A stretch of 12,392 nt of DNA from Rudanella sp. (GTDB lineage Bacteria; Bacteroidota; Bacteroidia; Cytophagales; Spirosomataceae). A program made the position numbers and the translations under genes. Positions 7,338-12,392 of the stretch are shown piece by piece. Position 1 is the first letter of the stretch. Each line of letters starts with the position of its first letter. Location: assembly GCA_026785985.1 (NCBI GenBank), contig JAJAYX010000628.1, positions 1 to 12,392 of the forward strand, written 5' to 3'. The notes beneath the pieces are model-generated. The model saw only the letters and a list, made by a program, of their open reading frames with translations. It was not told the origin of the DNA and made no database searches.

Positions 7338-7685
7338 ATGAACCGGATCGTTGTTGTTCTTGTATTCCTCTTGTTTTCCGGCTCGCTGCTCGCCAAGCCC
7401 CGCACCAACAAACGCCCGGCTGTCACCTCACCTGCCACCGAACTAAGTCAGCAGATAGCGTCCCGCGTGGCCTATCCAGCCATCATGCGCGAGGGCAATT
7501 ATGCGGGGATAGTGGTGATTACGTTTGGCGTATCCGAAAACAATCGCCTGTCGCGTCTGACGGTGCATACGGCCAACCAGGAACTCAACGACGATCTGAC
7601 CCGCCAACTCGTAGGTCAGAAAATCCGCCTTGCCGACAGCAATCCGTTCGAGACCTACACCGTCCGGCTGCATTTCACGAAGTAA
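7338..7685 (+). CDS. Small exported TonB C-terminal-like domain protein
   Basis: This 115-aa protein has a signal peptide (MNRIVVVLVFLLFSGSLLA, cleavage before KPRTN), a short basic/Pro linker, and then a single domain from about residue 36 to the end that looks like the C-terminal domain of TonB. The diagnostic features are VAYPAIMREGNYAGIVVITF (48-67), a turn and second strand in ENNRLSRLTVHTANQELNDD, and a last strand in YTVRLHF. Real TonB proteins have an N-terminal membrane anchor, a long Pro-rich spacer and this domain. Here the spacer is absent and the signal looks cleavable, so it cannot span the periplasm to energise a receptor in the usual way. Stand-alone TonB-C-like proteins are common in Cytophagales and lack assigned roles. 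It is divergent from the M14 peptidase and convergent with the gene at 7725-8171. Confidence 0.75.
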   Translation: MNRIVVVLVFLLFSGSLLAKPRTNKRPAVTSPATELSQQIASRVAYPAIMREGNYAGIVVITFGVSENNRLSRLTVHTANQELNDDLTRQLVGQKIRLADSNPFETYTVRLHFTK

Positions 7686-7686
7686 T

Positions 7687-7723
7687 GGTATACAACGGAG
7701 CGGTGTTCTGTTGTACATATACC
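7687..7723. terminator. Hairpin filling the gap between two convergent genes
   Basis: ACAACGGA (7692-7699) pairs with TCTGTTGT (7707-7714), with one G-T wobble, around a 7-nt loop. An outer GGTAT/ATACC stem (7687-7691 with 7719-7723) forms across a 4-nt bulge. It occupies nearly all of the 39 bp between the stop codons at 7685 and 7725. There is no T-run on either side, so it may be a weak bidirectional terminator or an mRNA-end stabiliser. Confidence 0.4.
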
Positions 7724-7724
7724 C

Positions 7725-8171
7725 CTACTTCTTGTTAAACTGATATGCGACTCCGAGGTATGAGTAAAAAATCCCACTCTTAAAGTTAGCCCGCGCAAAC
7801 GGCGACACTTCAAACGCTACCCGCACATTCGGCAAAATTGTGAGTGGCACCACCCGCACGCCCACATGTAGCCCGTATCCTTCGAGCACATCGGCATCGG
7901 CCAGCGAGTTGAGCGCGTTGAATCGTACACTGGCACCCACATAATAATTGGCCGTGGTAGTACGCCGTATATTGATCATCGGGGCCAGTGTAGTTGCCAA
8001 AGATCCAAACAAGGTGTTGGTCTGCACGCGTGCATCCAGCCAAACAGCCCGGTTGGGGATGGTGCTAACCGACAAAAACGAGTTCGTATTGAACGGATAA
8101 TAAGCCACCGATGCCTGCCCGAAGGCAGTGAGCGAGGGCAACAGGAAGAGAAAAGGAAAGAGTTTTTTCAT
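7725..8171 (-). CDS. Small outer-membrane beta-barrel-like protein of unknown function
   Basis: This 148-aa protein starts at the ATG at 8169-8171, which gives a typical signal peptide (MKKLFPFLFLLPSLTAFGQ). Starting at the frame's upstream methionine would bury it behind 14 unsuited residues encoded by an intergenic repeat. The mature part, about 129 residues, is built of short amphipathic strands with alternating hydrophobic and aromatic residues (VAYYPFNT, NYYVGASVRF, GYGLHVGVRVVPL, VRVAFEVSPFA, FYSYLGVAYQF). It ends in aromatic YQFNKK, much like a small 8-strand outer-membrane barrel. Cysteine is absent. I do not recognise a named family. It lies downstream of ffh on the same strand, but a 75-bp gap with a large imperfect hairpin makes read-through from ffh uncertain. 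Confidence 0.7.
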   Translation of the reverse strand: MKKLFPFLFLLPSLTAFGQASVAYYPFNTNSFLSVSTIPNRAVWLDARVQTNTLFGSLATTLAPMINIRRTTTANYYVGASVRFNALNSLADADVLEGYGLHVGVRVVPLTILPNVRVAFEVSPFARANFKSGIFYSYLGVAYQFNKK

Positions 8172-8180
8172 TTCTATTAA

Positions 8181-8242
8181 GTGATTGAGCGAATGAGTGG
8201 CTGACGCAATCATGCTCCCGGCATGTCACTCAACCACTCAAT
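8181..8242. repeat. Imperfect inverted repeat made of degenerate 8-bp units, between ffh and the OM protein gene
   Basis: The left arm has three head-to-tail 8-mers: GTGATTGA (8181-8188), GCGAATGA (8189-8196) and GTGGCTGA (8197-8204). The right arm, read on the minus strand, has ATTGAGTG (8242-8235) and GTTGAGTG (8234-8227). The arms pair imperfectly (ATTGAG with CTCAAT, then TGAGTGG with TCACTCA allowing a wobble). Between them CATGC (8211-8215) and GCATG (8221-8225) form a tight inner hairpin. It lies just past the ffh stop and could end or stabilise that transcript, though no T-run follows. Confidence 0.6.
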
Positions 8243-8246
8243 AATT

Positions 8247-9566
8247 TCATCGCATCATCTTTTGCAACTTGCCGGATGCCTGGGCGGTGTTCATTTTTTT
8301 TATCGTCTTCCGCATCTCGTCAAACTGCTTGATGAGGTTGTTCACCTGCTGAATGCTGGTGCCGCTGCCAGCCGCAATGCGCTTTTTGCGGCTTCCGTCG
8401 ATCATGTCGGGGTTCGAGCGTTCTTTGGGGGTCATCGAGTTGATGATGGCTTCGATAGGGGCAAATGAATCGTTATCAAGTTCGAGGTCTTTGATCATAT
8501 TGCCCATTCCCGGAATCATAGCCAGCAAATCTTTGATATTGCCCATCTTTTTGATCTGCTGCAACTGGCTCAGGAAGTCCGAAAAGTCGAACTTGTTGGC
8601 CCGAATTTTGGCATTTATTCGCTTGGATTCGTCCTCATCAAACGCCTGTTGGGCCTTCTCTACCAGCGAGATAACGTCGCCCATGCCCAAAATCCGGCTG
8701 GCCATCCGGTCGGGATAGAACACGTCGAGGGCTTCCATTTTTTCGCCGGTGCTGATGAACTTGATCGGCTTTTCGACCACCGACCGGATCGAGAGGGCTG
8801 CCCCGCCCCGCGAGTCACCATCGAGTTTGGTGAGCACAACGCCGTCGAAATTCAGGCGGTCGTTGAAGGTTTTGGCTGTGTTCACCGCGTCCTGCCCCGT
8901 CATCGAATCCACCACAAAAAGTGTTTCCGAGGGGCTGATGGCTGCTTTCATGTCCTCAATTTCCTGCATCATCTGCTCATCGACCGCCAAACGACCGGCT
9001 GTATCGACAATCACAATTTTTTTGCCGGTTTTGCGGGCGTGGGCAAGGCCGTTACGGGCAATGGCCACGGCATCCTTGTTTTCGGGTTCGGCATAAACCT
9101 CCACGCCAACCTGCTCACCCAGCACCTTAAGCTGATCGATGGCCGCCGGGCGGTAAATATCGGCGGCTACGAGCAGCACACCCCGCCCCCCCTTTTTGAG
9201 GTAGGCCGCGAGTTTACCCGAAAATGTGGTTTTGCCGGATCCCTGTAAACCCGCAATCAGAATCACGGCGGGGTCGCCTTTGGTGTTAATGGCCACGGCT
9301 TCGCTGCCCATCAGTTCGGTCAGTTCTTCCTGCACAATTTTCACGAACAACTGCCCTGGCTCTACGGCAATGAGCACCTTCCGGTCAAGGGCTTTTTGCT
9401 TCACGCGGTCGGTTACTTCCTTGGCCACCTTATAGTTGACATCGGCATCGGTGAGTGCCCGGCGAACTTCTTTAATAGTAGCGGCAACGTTGATGTCGGT
9501 GATTCGGCCCTGCCCTTTGAGGGTCTTGAAAGCCTTATTGAGTTTATCCTGAAGATTTTCAAACAT
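8247..9566 (-). CDS. ffh: Signal recognition particle GTPase Ffh (SRP54)
   Basis: This 439-aa GTPase is the protein part of the bacterial SRP. With 4.5S RNA it binds signal sequences on ribosomes and hands them to FtsY at the membrane. The N-domain helical bundle covers about residues 1-90. The G domain has the P-loop GLQGSGKTT (106-114), AADIYRPAAIDQL (134-146), DTAGR (188-192) and TKLDG (246-250). The M domain follows ILGMGD (302-307): a Met-containing stretch DFLSQLQQIKKMGNIKDLL and the RNA-binding RKKRIAAGSG (393-402) with SIQQVNNLIKQF. All expected motifs are intact and the length is normal (E. coli Ffh is slightly longer, mainly at the C-terminus). The family's usual start MFENLQDKL fits the ATG at 9566; a GTG at 9602 would add 12 unrelated residues. 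A consensus promoter lies about 50 bp upstream. The 4.5S RNA gene is not in this window. Confidence 0.98.
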   Translation of the reverse strand: MFENLQDKLNKAFKTLKGQGRITDINVAATIKEVRRALTDADVNYKVAKEVTDRVKQKALDRKVLIAVEPGQLFVKIVQEELTELMGSEAVAINTKGDPAVILIAGLQGSGKTTFSGKLAAYLKKGGRGVLLVAADIYRPAAIDQLKVLGEQVGVEVYAEPENKDAVAIARNGLAHARKTGKKIVIVDTAGRLAVDEQMMQEIEDMKAAISPSETLFVVDSMTGQDAVNTAKTFNDRLNFDGVVLTKLDGDSRGGAALSIRSVVEKPIKFISTGEKMEALDVFYPDRMASRILGMGDVISLVEKAQQAFDEDESKRINAKIRANKFDFSDFLSQLQQIKKMGNIKDLLAMIPGMGNMIKDLELDNDSFAPIEAIINSMTPKERSNPDMIDGSRKKRIAAGSGTSIQQVNNLIKQFDEMRKTIKKMNTAQASGKLQKMMR

Positions 9567-9615
9567 AGTATTGGGGCTGTTGGAGCCAACTTTTAACCGC
9601 ACTGCTGGCCCTGCG

Positions 9616-9642
9616 CAAAGATATTGACTGTCTATTAATCAA
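9616..9642 (-). promoter_or_regulatory. Bacteroidota-type promoter of ffh
   Basis: On the minus strand TATCTTTG (9623-9616) matches the -7 consensus TAnnTTTG, and TTG (9642-9640) lies 16 bp upstream as the -33 element. It predicts a leader of about 40 nt before the ffh ATG at 9566. The repeat block at 9645-9668 begins right behind the -33 element. Confidence 0.65.
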
Positions 9643-9644
9643 CC

Positions 9645-9690
9645 TTTTGCGTCTTCGCGCCTTTGCGCCGGGCCACCGGAGCGGTTAAAA
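9645..9690. repeat. CTTTGCGY 8-bp tandem repeat with a CCGG palindrome and GGTTAAAAA tail
   Basis: Three 8-mers run head to tail: TTTTGCGT (9645-9652), CTTCGCGC (9653-9660) and CTTTGCGC (9661-9668). CCGGGCCACCGG (9668-9679), a small CCGG/CCGG inverted repeat, follows, and then GCGGTTAAAAA (9681-9691). From memory, strings of the CTTTGCGTCTTTGCGCCTTTGCG type are widely dispersed intergenic repeats in many bacteria, often ending in GGTTAAAAA; I cannot verify the copy number here. No credible protein is encoded. Confidence 0.55.
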
Positions 9691-9720
9691 ATTCTCCAGC
9701 ATATGACATCTCTTTTCCTG

Positions 9721-9728
9721 CAAAGATA
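9721..9728 (-). promoter_or_regulatory. Second minus-strand -7 box upstream of ffh
   Basis: TATCTTTG on the minus strand is identical to the -7 boxes at 9616-9623 (minus) and 9770-9777 (plus). It could give a second, longer ffh transcript, with the 9645-9690 repeat in its leader. No clear TTG is seen at 16-20 bp, so the support is partial. Confidence 0.3.
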
Positions 9729-9746
9729 ACCATTTCTGTTGTGAGG

Positions 9747-9777
9747 TTGTGAATCGAAGTGGCAGGTTGTATCTTTG
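9747..9777 (+). promoter_or_regulatory. Bacteroidota-type promoter of the small ORF / TlpA-like gene unit
   Basis: TATCTTTG (9770-9777) matches TAnnTTTG, with TTG at 9747-9749 20 bp upstream. Transcription would start near 9783-9785, about 20 nt before the small ORF at 9802 and over 100 nt before the main ORF at 9894. This places the small ORF inside the mRNA leader. Confidence 0.6.
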
Positions 9778-9801
9778 GTCACAACCAAAACCACCCCGAT
9801 T

Positions 9802-9897
9802 ATGGTTGCTGAAGTTGCCCTGCAAAAATTGTCCGTTGCCGAATTACGTGAAATGGAATTTGATGTTATTCGCCTGATACCCGCCTTTGTTGCATGA
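9802..9897 (+). CDS. 31-aa small ORF overlapping the start of the TlpA-like gene
   Basis: An ATG-started frame encodes MVAEVALQKLSVAELREMEF followed by DVIRLIPAFVA and ends in TGA. Its stop overlaps the next start in the sequence ATGA (9894-9897), the classic arrangement for translational coupling. It lies about 20 nt downstream of a consensus promoter and fills most of the leader of the gene at 9894. The peptide has no signal sequence or cysteine; residues 4-25 could form an amphipathic helix. It may be a leader ORF that controls initiation of the main gene, a true small protein, or chance. I do not recognise the peptide. Its support is positional only. Confidence 0.4.
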   Translation: MVAEVALQKLSVAELREMEFDVIRLIPAFVA

Positions 9898-11513
9898 TCC
9901 GTTTTCTGATTCCCCTGCTGTTCTTTCTTCCCCCGGTTCTGTCGGTTGCCCAAACTGATTCGGTCACTGTTTCGGGGCGCATTCTAAACCTGACTCCCCG
10001 GCTCTACCGGCAATCGCCCAACGTGCTCATTAGCCGAAACAACCTGCTTCAGGCGAATGCCGAACTAACGCGCCCGGCGCCCCTGAACCCCAACGGCACC
10101 TATTCGGTGAAGATGCCGGTTGTGTTTGGGCAGGAGGAAATGTATTTCTCTTTTGCCTCGGTCAGCACGGCATTTTTGGCAGCACCCGGCTCCATTACTA
10201 TCAACCTCAATGCCGATTCGCTGTTTCGGGTCGCCGTTCCGTTTGTGTTTGGGGGTGTAAATGCCCGCGTTAACACCCAATATGCCCATTACAAAGCGTT
10301 TGAGGCCAAACAACCCAAAATAGATAACGAAAAACTGTCCAAGCAAATCAGCAGACAGGAGTTGGCTAAGGCATTCACAAAAGTGCGAACCACTTATTAT
10401 GAACCCTTTTCCAAATTTAGCCGGGTCGAAAATCCGTTTCCGCTGGTGAAACAGTGGGTACTAAGCGTGAATCAGCATAATGCAGCCTCATTCATCTATG
10501 ACATGGCCACCTCTGAAGCCCGTTCTATTTCACGTAGCCTTGATGATAGCCTGCGCCCGCCCAACGACCCTATTTTGACAGCCGCCCGCACGGTCTCGGT
10601 AGAGCGTATGGGCAATTTCGTTTTGCAGTATCAGGGAGGAAGTGGAACACTACCCGTCAGCGACCTGACCAGCTTATTACTGCGCTATGGAAAGCAACTA
10701 ACTGACAGTGAACGCGAGAACCTAACGAAATGGCAACAGGCCAGGACTGCCCGCACCAGCGATTTGCGTCAGATGCAAAAAATCATGGAACGTAACAGCG
10801 ATACGTTGCAACGCCTGGTCAATTACCAGTTGCTGATTAACCGGGCCATGCCATTGATGGATTCGGCCTCTCGGCAAACGCTCACGGCGTATTGGCTGGC
10901 AAACTCATTACCTACTCTTACTTTGGATCAATCCTTACTACTCTACGGATTTGCCCGCCCGCAACTAACCGATAAACGATTGATTCAATCGTTGGACGAA
11001 CTTTATGGAATGGCCGTTGGCGATAGCGTCAGGATTCGACGGGCCGTGGCCCAACTAAGCACTAAAAAGGTGGTGAATTTCGATGTAAACTCAGGAGTTT
11101 TCGTTACCAGAGACAACGAACTGAGTGGTTCGCAACTGGTGAGAACCTGGGCAAAAACAAATAGAAGTCGCTTGGTGTATGCGTTATTATGGTCGCCAGC
11201 CGACGAAAATTCGCTGCGGTCAATGGCCCTCGCCCAGCGTCTGCGCGATGTTTACCCGCCTAATGAACTCACCTTGCTCTACATTGGGCTGCCGAGCGAA
11301 GACCCCAAACTACGCGAAGAATACATCGTCCGCAACAACCTAAAAGGCGATCATTTGTTGCTAACTACGGCGCAATACGAAACCCTGGGTTTCAACAATT
11401 TTGAGGGCGGCACACTGCTCGACCGTTCGGGCAACGTTGTGAAACGGAACGTACCCCTGCCCGATCAATTCGACGAACTCAGCAAGCAAATTCAGAAGCA
11501 ACTCACCCGATAA
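9894..11513 (+). CDS. Exported TlpA-like protein with a degenerate, cysteine-free thioredoxin fold
   Basis: This 539-aa protein has a clear signal peptide (MIRFLIPLLFFLPPVLSVAQ). Residues about 21-115 form a beta-rich N-domain (SVTVSGRI to PGSITINLNADSL) like the DUF4369-type domain found ahead of TlpA-like thioredoxins in Bacteroidota. A long helical middle follows (about 125-400). The C-terminal part, about 414-539, has the strand order and helices of a thioredoxin-like domain: RLVYALLWSPADENSLRSMA (426-445), LTLLYIGL and GGTLLDRSGNVV. At the WCxxC position it reads WSPAD (433-437), and the cis-proline before the TLLDRSG strand is missing. The whole protein has no cysteine, so it cannot be a disulfide reductase. 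It probably has a binding or structural role in the periplasm. It is coupled to a 31-codon ORF and converges, with a 6-bp gap, on the lipoprotein gene at 11520. Confidence 0.75.
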   Translation: MIRFLIPLLFFLPPVLSVAQTDSVTVSGRILNLTPRLYRQSPNVLISRNNLLQANAELTRPAPLNPNGTYSVKMPVVFGQEEMYFSFASVSTAFLAAPGSITINLNADSLFRVAVPFVFGGVNARVNTQYAHYKAFEAKQPKIDNEKLSKQISRQELAKAFTKVRTTYYEPFSKFSRVENPFPLVKQWVLSVNQHNAASFIYDMATSEARSISRSLDDSLRPPNDPILTAARTVSVERMGNFVLQYQGGSGTLPVSDLTSLLLRYGKQLTDSERENLTKWQQARTARTSDLRQMQKIMERNSDTLQRLVNYQLLINRAMPLMDSASRQTLTAYWLANSLPTLTLDQSLLLYGFARPQLTDKRLIQSLDELYGMAVGDSVRIRRAVAQLSTKKVVNFDVNSGVFVTRDNELSGSQLVRTWAKTNRSRLVYALLWSPADENSLRSMALAQRLRDVYPPNELTLLYIGLPSEDPKLREEYIVRNNLKGDHLLLTTAQYETLGFNNFEGGTLLDRSGNVVKRNVPLPDQFDELSKQIQKQLTR

Positions 11514-11519
11514 AACAGG

Positions 11520-12095
11520 CTATTCATACTTCCCACCCGGCCCTTTCAGCTTCGTATGAAATGTCCCCTGTTGAATTTTGATGCTATCCGGAGCTGATGC
11601 CGATTGTTTCTGATCGATGCCCAGTCGCAGTGTAAAGGTGCCTGTGATCTCTCTTCTAACCGAATCAAAGGTGGCGATCACCAGTTGATTTCCCCGCGGA
11701 CTTGGTTTATAAGTTCCCTCAAACCCGGCCTGAACTTTTGCCGTCAGAGCCGACCCAAGCGTATCAGTCTTACAAAACAAATTCTTGTAGTCGGCCCTAA
11801 ACTGATTGAGCGTACAGGCTTTTTGAGGAATGTTGGCCAACGTGAAGGTTACCAATTCTTCGCCCCTGTCGTTGAACTCGGCAATAAAAATATCGAAGGC
11901 ATGCTCGTTGCAGGGGGTTCGGGTGGCTGCCCAGATACGGGGGTTTTGTAGGGCTTTGCCATTGCGAAGCGCGGAAATAGTACCCCAATAGTCAGCAGAA
12001 TAAGGATTAGGGGGTTCTGGCGAAACTACCCGGCTCAGACAACCATAAAAACAATAAGGCAATAAAGACAGAAGTAGTCTGATTAGTAGAGACAT
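11520..12095 (-). CDS. Probable lipoprotein of unknown function
   Basis: This 191-aa protein starts at the ATG at 12093-12095, which places a hydrophobic signal at the N-terminus (MSLLIRLLLSLLPYCFYGC). Cys19 sits in a relaxed lipobox (FYGC), less typical than the VSGC of the TIG lipoprotein. The longer frame from 12176 would add 27 residues that overlap the citrate-synthase terminator, so it is rejected. The mature protein has an opening unit YWGTISALRNGKALQNPRIW, three more cysteines (TPCNEH, KACTLN, LFCKTD) and beta-rich repeats ending GTFTLRLG and QQGTFHTKL. This resembles the many small Bacteroidota lipoproteins of 150-200 aa with an ingkpW-type opening and a GTF-type ending, but I cannot name a family. 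Its stop is 6 bp from the stop of the convergent gene. A one-mismatch -7 box (TAATATTG) upstream is weak. Confidence 0.65.
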   Translation of the reverse strand: MSLLIRLLLSLLPYCFYGCLSRVVSPEPPNPYSADYWGTISALRNGKALQNPRIWAATRTPCNEHAFDIFIAEFNDRGEELVTFTLANIPQKACTLNQFRADYKNLFCKTDTLGSALTAKVQAGFEGTYKPSPRGNQLVIATFDSVRREITGTFTLRLGIDQKQSASAPDSIKIQQGTFHTKLKGPGGKYE

Positions 12096-12174
12096 AGAGC
12101 AGTAGTTCAATATTATTTGGACTCTCATAGATCCACCTGGCCACTTATTTTCGTATAAATTGCCTGGCGTCAAC

Positions 12175-12206
12175 AAAAAGCCCCGGCTCGTGAGCCGGGG
12201 CTTTTT
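12175..12206 (-). terminator. Rho-independent terminator of citrate synthase
   Basis: A 14-bp perfect stem, AAAAAGCCCCGGCT (12175-12188) with its reverse complement (12193-12206), closes a CGTG tetraloop. In minus-strand RNA it starts about 20 nt after the citrate-synthase stop codon and ends in a U-run, a textbook terminator. The A/T runs on both sides also let it work in the plus direction. Confidence 0.95.
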
Positions 12207-12226
12207 AGAATCAAATGAGCGTTGTC

Positions 12227-12392
12227 TTATCGGTCGCCAACAGCAACAAACTCACGCACCGGCGAACCAACGTATACCTGACGCGGACGGCCAATGGGAT
12301 CTTTCATCTCGCGCATTTCTTTCCACTGTGCAATCCAGCCCGGCAGTCGGCCAATGGCAAACATCACCGTAAACATATTCGTCGGGATGCCA
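12227..12392 (-). CDS. gltA: Citrate synthase, C-terminal end (cut by window edge)
   Basis: The last 54 codons of a minus-strand gene read in from the right edge, ending in TAA (12229-12227). The product is the type II citrate synthase that condenses acetyl-CoA with oxaloacetate at entry to the TCA cycle. The visible tail has the conserved [20 protein letters not shown], then QWKEM, then [10 protein letters not shown] and the usual C-terminal segment REFVAVGDR. The [17 protein letters not shown] stretch is diagnostic, and the residues RPRQ(V/I)Y(V/T)G close the family alignment. The catalytic His and Asp lie upstream, outside or near the edge, and cannot be checked. A strong terminator follows directly, so the gene is insulated from the lipoprotein gene downstream. 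Confidence 0.95.
   Translation of the reverse strand, partial: GIPTNMFTVMFAIGRLPGWIAQWKEMREMKDPIGRPRQVYVGSPVREFVAVGDR

Noticed and set aside
7725..8213. Longer version of the small OM protein (162 aa)
   Set aside because: The first 14 residues are encoded by the intergenic 8-bp repeat and bury a good signal peptide that starts at 8171.
8649..9248. 199-aa plus-strand frame antisense to ffh
   Set aside because: It is a shadow of the conserved ffh coding sequence; His/Phe-rich composition is what the opposite strand of this gene gives.
8247..9602. Longer Ffh from a GTG at 9602
   Set aside because: The added 12 residues are not part of the family; MFENLQDKL at 9566 is the usual N-terminus.
9639..9953. 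104-aa minus-strand frame ending AQRREDAKG
   Set aside because: It is read through the CTTTGCG repeat, the promoter region and the antisense of the small ORF; this tail is typical translation of that repeat.
11520..12176. Longer version of the last lipoprotein (218 aa)
   Set aside because: The extra 27 residues put the signal peptide inside the protein and overlap the citrate-synthase terminator.
1..12392. CRISPR array, tRNA, rRNA, transposase or phage genes
   Set aside because: No regularly spaced repeats, no cloverleaf or rRNA sequence and no integrase or transposase motifs were seen on either strand.

Overview
The window looks like chromosomal DNA from a member of the Bacteroidota, most likely a Cytophagales / Spirosoma-like bacterium. 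Four signs point there: a TonB-dependent receptor that begins with a carboxypeptidase-regulatory-like domain; lipoproteins and signal peptides ending in FAQ, FGQ or VAQ; start codons without clear Shine-Dalgarno sequences; and several exact matches to the Bacteroidota sigma-factor -7 box (TAnnTTTG), some with a TTG element 16-20 bp upstream. The genus is inferred from general likeness, not from a search.

Layout. 1-512 (minus) is the N-terminal part of a GT4 glycosyltransferase that runs off the left edge. 513-798 is AT-rich, with short tandem repeats and a strong hairpin terminator. 799-5442 (minus) is a two-gene unit: a 965-aa TonB-dependent outer-membrane receptor, transcribed first from a recognisable promoter, then a 564-aa TIG-domain lipoprotein. 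5656-7176 (minus) is a secreted M14 zinc carboxypeptidase with complete catalytic residues. A divergent intergenic region (7177-7337) with repeated GTAACA-type motifs leads to a small exported TonB-C-like protein (7338-7685, plus). It converges on a small outer-membrane-type protein (7725-8171, minus). The SRP GTPase gene ffh (8247-9566, minus) follows, then a promoter-rich region (9610-9800). On the plus strand come a 31-codon small ORF (9802-9897) and a 539-aa exported, cysteine-free, TlpA-like protein (9894-11513), joined by an ATGA overlap. Convergent to it is an unrecognised probable lipoprotein (11520-12095, minus). The right edge holds a strong terminator and the C-terminal end of citrate synthase (12227-12392, minus).

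How the genes fit together. ffh and gltA are housekeeping genes. Most of the rest is cell-envelope material: the receptor and lipoprotein form a plausible outer-membrane uptake or binding pair, and the M14 peptidase and the TonB-C-like protein lie upstream. The small OM protein, the TlpA-like protein and the last lipoprotein also look exported. I see no phage, transposase, CRISPR array, tRNA or rRNA. No clearly new multi-gene system is visible. The most interesting points are the coupled small ORF ahead of a redox-dead TlpA-like protein, the GTAACATTGG motif shared by two promoter regions, and two intergenic blocks built of degenerate 8-bp tandem repeats.
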